Of a stretch of DNA of 64,000 bases, positions 61,056 through 64,000 are shown piece after piece. How positions within the stretch are numbered: the stretch's first letter is position 1; each line of letters opens with the position of its first letter. Under the pieces are notes generated by a model. The model did not search any database. It was not told the DNA's origin and was given only the letters and a program-made list of their open reading frames with translations. Location of the stretch: assembly GCA_019914945.1 (NCBI GenBank), contig CM034106.1, positions 4,526,001 to 4,590,000 on the forward strand. The letters run 5' to 3'. A program made the translations under genes and the position numbers. The DNA comes from Typha latifolia. Its lineage: Eukaryota; Streptophyta; Magnoliopsida; Poales; Typhaceae.

Positions 61056-61534
61056 TAAGGGTGAAAATGAGTTAGATTAAGTCTGACCAAACCCGTGACT
61101 CGATCCCAATTGGATTGGATATGAATAAAAAAATTTCAATTTGGATCCGGTACGAATACGGATAGTCTTTTGGTAAAATATTTAGATCTGGATTTGAATA
61201 CGGATAGTCTTTTAGAAAACATCCGGATCCTGTATTACTAATGTTATCGGATTCGAGTCCGGATAATAGATATCCGTTTAACCGTTATATAAACACCGAA
61301 GGCTGCAACCCACCGATTCACTCTAAACTCACCCTTTCCCTTTCTTTCCCAAGCAGTAGCCGCCACCAAACTCTCCTCGCCACCACCGTCTTCAACTCCT
61401 CCGTCGCCATCACCTCTCCGGCATCTCCGCCGCCATCGCCACTCCGTCGTGGTGACACCACTCCGTAGCGGTGTCACCAAGCTCCGCCTCCTCCTGTCCT
61501 CCCTCCTCGAGCTTGAGAGGCAAGAGAGTGAAAG

Positions 61535-61562
61535 CTTGAGAGAGAGAGAGAGAGAGAGAGAG
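61535..61562. repeat. (GA)n microsatellite in captured 5' leader
   Basis: GA dinucleotide run directly before the ATG of the captured exon. CT/GA runs are common in plant 5' leaders. Confidence 0.8.
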
Positions 61563-62147
61563 ATGGCGACGTCTCCGACGACGTATTAGCCCTCGCAGAA
61601 ATTGGAGAGGAGGAGAAGCAGTGTCGACCCGCATGTCAGTCCCTCTTCTTTAAAAACCAGTGCATTTAAGCCGTTCGACGTTTTGCGTATTATAAGTGTG
61701 TTTTAGTTCTTCTCTCTCTATTGGAGGAGAAAGTTTGGATTTTTACTGCTTTATGGACCGCTGTTTGCAGTCATTCAGTTTACTTATTCCACCGGAGACT
61801 TTGATTTCCTCTCCCCACATCTGTATATTGGTATTATTGTCAAAACATAAAATTCTAAAATTAGAAGCAATATAGCAATTCCAGATTAACTCTAGAATGA
61901 TTCAAAGATTTTGGCACAGTTCAAACTCTGAAACAGTTGTAATCATAAGAACTAGACTTCGAGGCTATTGTTTGTCAATCTAATGTAAACTGAAAAGCAA
62001 TTGGTGCTGCATTTGTAACTTGGGAACAGCATGATGCTTTTCATGTTGTCTTGCAGTTCTCTGGACCAATGCAGTGAATTCTACCTCAGGATCTGCTTAC
62101 GCCAAGTTCCTTACAGAGTTTGGAGCAACAAAGGTCATTGTATCAGT
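61563..62147 (+). pseudogene. captured RRP41-like/MTR3-like exosome subunit, exons 1-2
   Basis: Exon 1 (from ATG 61563) reads MATSPTTY, stop, PSQKLERRRSSVDPH. Exon 2 (62057-62147), after a TTGCAG acceptor, reads LWTNAVNSTSGSAYAKF, then FGATKVIVSV, and ends at a GTGAGT donor. The block NSxSGSAYAxFG-TKVIVSV is the first beta-hairpin of the RNase PH fold, as in plant RRP41-like (MTR3-type) exosome subunits. The PTTYSPxP-like start and basic RRRRS run also fit that family. A TAG stands at codon 9, where Ser would need one base change. The DGR-containing segment usual between these exons is absent, and everything after exon 2 is missing, so this is a fragment. Identity is recognised from memory of the family, not a search. 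Confidence 0.62.
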
Positions 62148-62763
62148 GTGAGTATGATAACCCTTTATGCTTTGAGTTAATAAAGGAACCTTTTTTCTTA
62201 ATAATATTAGTTTGGTGAATCCGTGTAATTTTCTTGGTTTATGAGTATCAGTATATACTTTCAGCAGTTTAATTTTGTATCGAGCAGTCGAGCTTTATTG
62301 AATTATTGTTATCACTCCAGTTGTCTAGCAGTTTAATTTCAATCTGTTTGTATGTTCATGCTTAATTGAAGTGATTTCTTGTTTCTTGTGTAGTGTAATT
62401 TTGTTAATAGTGTTATATTATATAGATTGTGTTTTTTTTATTGTTATGTTATTTGTAGAGATTAATTTTGCTAACTTTATATATTTGACGTGCAAGAAAT
62501 TATTTTCGTGACACTCTTAGTTTTTATGTTAATTGGGTCTAAAAAGAAAGGCCATAATCCATTTAAGATTTGATATGTGTCCGAAAACTATCCGATCGGT
62601 ATTCGAAAATTATCGATATTTGTTTAGCTAGGATATGATTTAAAATTTTTCTATCTGTCAAATATTTGTATCCGAATCTATATCCAGAATAGAAATATGG
62701 ATCTGGAAATGGATTGAGCACTATCTAATCCATATTCAATCCGTTTTCACCTCTACGTGCTCC

Positions 62764-63560
62764 TTGTCTCGGGAAAAAATAGACAATTCTTAGCTGGGTG
62801 GTCCACCTCTTGACAAACAAGACAAGTGACGATGCACCTTTGTGTGGGGAATAGCACAAATGGCCATCAAACCTTTCATTTTGAGGGCCTCTAATTCCTT
62901 TGCTAGACTCTCAACCTTAGCTCGATGGTGATACCTTCATCCACTTGAAGGAGTGGAGGGTGAGTTGGAATTTGCCATTACACATTATTTTGATGAATTG
63001 ATGCCCTTGAGACGTAATACCCTCATAAAAATAGCTTACAAGTTGCTAATTCCCATACTCGTGGTGGGGACCCAAGTTGAGCAACTCTTTAAACCTCTCT
63101 CAAATTTGATATAAGGTCTCACTTTCTTTTTGAGCCAAGGTGGAGTTTGACATTTAAGCACGTTGGCCTTATGATTTGGGAAGTATTTGCGAAAAAATAC
63201 TGAAGTCATCTTCCGCCAAGTGCCTATAGAATGTGAATGGAGAGAGTAGAGCCAACTCTTAATCTTTCAAAGAGTCAGGAAAGAACCTAAGCCTTATAGC
63301 ATCAATTATCCCATGCTAATTATGAAAGGTGGCCACTACCAAACTCTCTAGTATGTAAATATGGGTTTTCATTTTCTAGGCCATGAAAATTATAGAGAAA
63401 TTGAATCTTCCCTGGTTTGAGATTAATATTCAGTATCTAGTGGGCTCATTATGCAAGATGGAGTAGAAGCATGGTAAGGTGAATATACTCTTGAAGAGTC
63501 TTCCCCAGTAATTCATCGTGTTCACTCATGATAGGGAGTCTTCTTTTATATTGGGCAAAG
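62764..63560 (-). pseudogene. Ty3/gypsy gag (Athila/Tat-like), N-terminal and zinc-knuckle part
   Basis: The minus strand in order: a degenerate GKIQFLYNFHGLEN stretch, FAQKESETLY-like then ERFKELLNLGPHHEYGNWQL-type sequence, VSYFYEGIT, FIKIMCNG, and a zinc knuckle CLVCQEVDHPAKNC (CX2CX4HX4C) at about 62785-62826. This is the Retrotrans_gag order. Stops are frequent. The 3' continuation lies left of the nested hAT. Confidence 0.75.
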
Positions 63561-63783
63561 GTTGCGTTTCTAACGGTTTTGTTTCAGACCCTCTAGCGAA
63601 TCTACCTAACTCATCCCTATGCCTTTTGCATAAACCCATAAATATCTCTATTTCCTTTTTCTTTTGAATAATGAAGCTTAAAAAAAGGAAACACAGGAAA
63701 ACAACAAAGAGGGAATGAAGTTATTGTTTTTGCTATGGCAATTTTTTAAGCTTGTCTCTTTTAGCACTCCTCCTGAACCGTCT

Positions 63784-63800
63784 CCTCAGCAACGGCACCA
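63784..63800 (-). other. primer-binding site (tRNA-Asp type)
   Basis: The minus strand reads TGGTGCCGTTGCTGAGG, close to TGGCGCCGTTGCCGGGG, the complement of plant tRNA-Asp 3' end used by Athila/Tat-type elements. It lies upstream of the gag and next to an LTR. Confidence 0.75.
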
Positions 63801-63803
63801 AAA

Positions 63804-64000
63804 TTTAGGAGTGCCCAAAAAGTACTCGCAAGTATAACGGTTGATTGTAGAACAATTTGGGGTTGTCAAGTCCATATGGAGACGGTGGCAAATAATACAC
63901 TACACACAAAGTAAATAAATAACGAGTAGATTACTGTTGTATAAGAGTTAATAAAATAGTAAACAAGTACGAAAATATAATTTGGGAAGAGAGAGACTAG
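63804..64000 (-). repeat. 5' LTR (partial, runs off the window)
   Basis: Sequence beyond the PBS on the minus strand, hence the end of the 5' LTR. It continues past the window edge, so it cannot be compared with a partner. Confidence 0.6.

Larger units (their letters stand above)
61056..62755 (+). mobile_element. hAT-type element carrying a captured exosome-gene fragment (1.7 kb)
   Basis: Ends TAAGGGTGAAAATG and, as complement of the right end, TAGAGGTGAAAACG: terminal repeats of the TAGGGGTGAAAACG class. Subterminal regions are rich in ATCCGGATACGGATA-type repeats on both sides (61140-61270, 62575-62720). It is inserted in a gypsy gag with an 8-bp target duplication. No transposase is visible. 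The middle is host-gene sequence: a GA-rich 5' leader, exon 1, intron 1 and exon 2 of an RRP41-like gene. Confidence 0.8.

Overview
This is nuclear DNA from a flowering plant. The evidence is a spliced plant UBX-domain gene with consensus GT-AG introns, a dense and nested population of plant LTR retrotransposons, LINEs and hAT DNA transposons, primer-binding sites of the initiator-tRNA-Met type (TGGTATCAGAGC-like) and the tRNA-Asp type, and AT-rich non-coding DNA. The GC-rich first exon of the UBX gene would fit a monocot, but that is a weak inference and I do not name a species.

There is one apparently intact protein gene: a plant p97/CDC48 cofactor with UBA-like, SEP, SHP-box and UBX parts (PUX3/4/5 group). 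It has four exons between 25658 and 42486 on the + strand and would encode 404 residues. Its third intron is about 13.1 kb and is filled with DNA transposons. Two host-gene fragments are also visible. One is the last exon of an MLO-family gene, with a premature stop (54501-54875). The other is the first two exons of an RRP41-like/MTR3-like exosome subunit, carried inside a 1.7-kb hAT element (61056-62755).

Layout. 0-10.7 kb: internally deleted Ty3/gypsy elements on the minus strand. An LTR pair (family A, 838-5625) is split by a 2.48-kb solo LTR (family D), and a tandem LTR array (family B, 6685-9488) sits inside a LINE endonuclease region. 10-21 kb: a second LINE (ORF1 at 10.2 kb, endonuclease to zf-RVT at 18.2-20.9 kb) is interrupted by a minus-strand chromovirus (family C), which itself holds a small LTR element (12933-15270). 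21-24.3 kb: 5' end of a plus-strand family C copy, fused to a truncated reverse family D LTR. 25-42.5 kb: the PUX gene, with three copies of one hAT family, an unrelated short hAT-like element and a family C-like LTR in intron 3. 43-45 kb: two short hAT-type elements. 45-51.6 kb: copia, chromovirus and chromovirus fragments joined end to end. 51.6-60 kb: MLO remnant, LTR fragments and unassigned DNA. 60.6-64 kb: a minus-strand gypsy gag with its PBS and the start of an LTR, split by the gene-carrying hAT element.

I see no multi-gene system. The most notable points are a three-level hAT nest with two perfect 8-bp target duplications, the captured exosome gene fragment, a TTCGAA-centred tandem module shared by LTRs of both gypsy and copia elements, and an approximately 90-bp-arm hairpin in the PUX intron.
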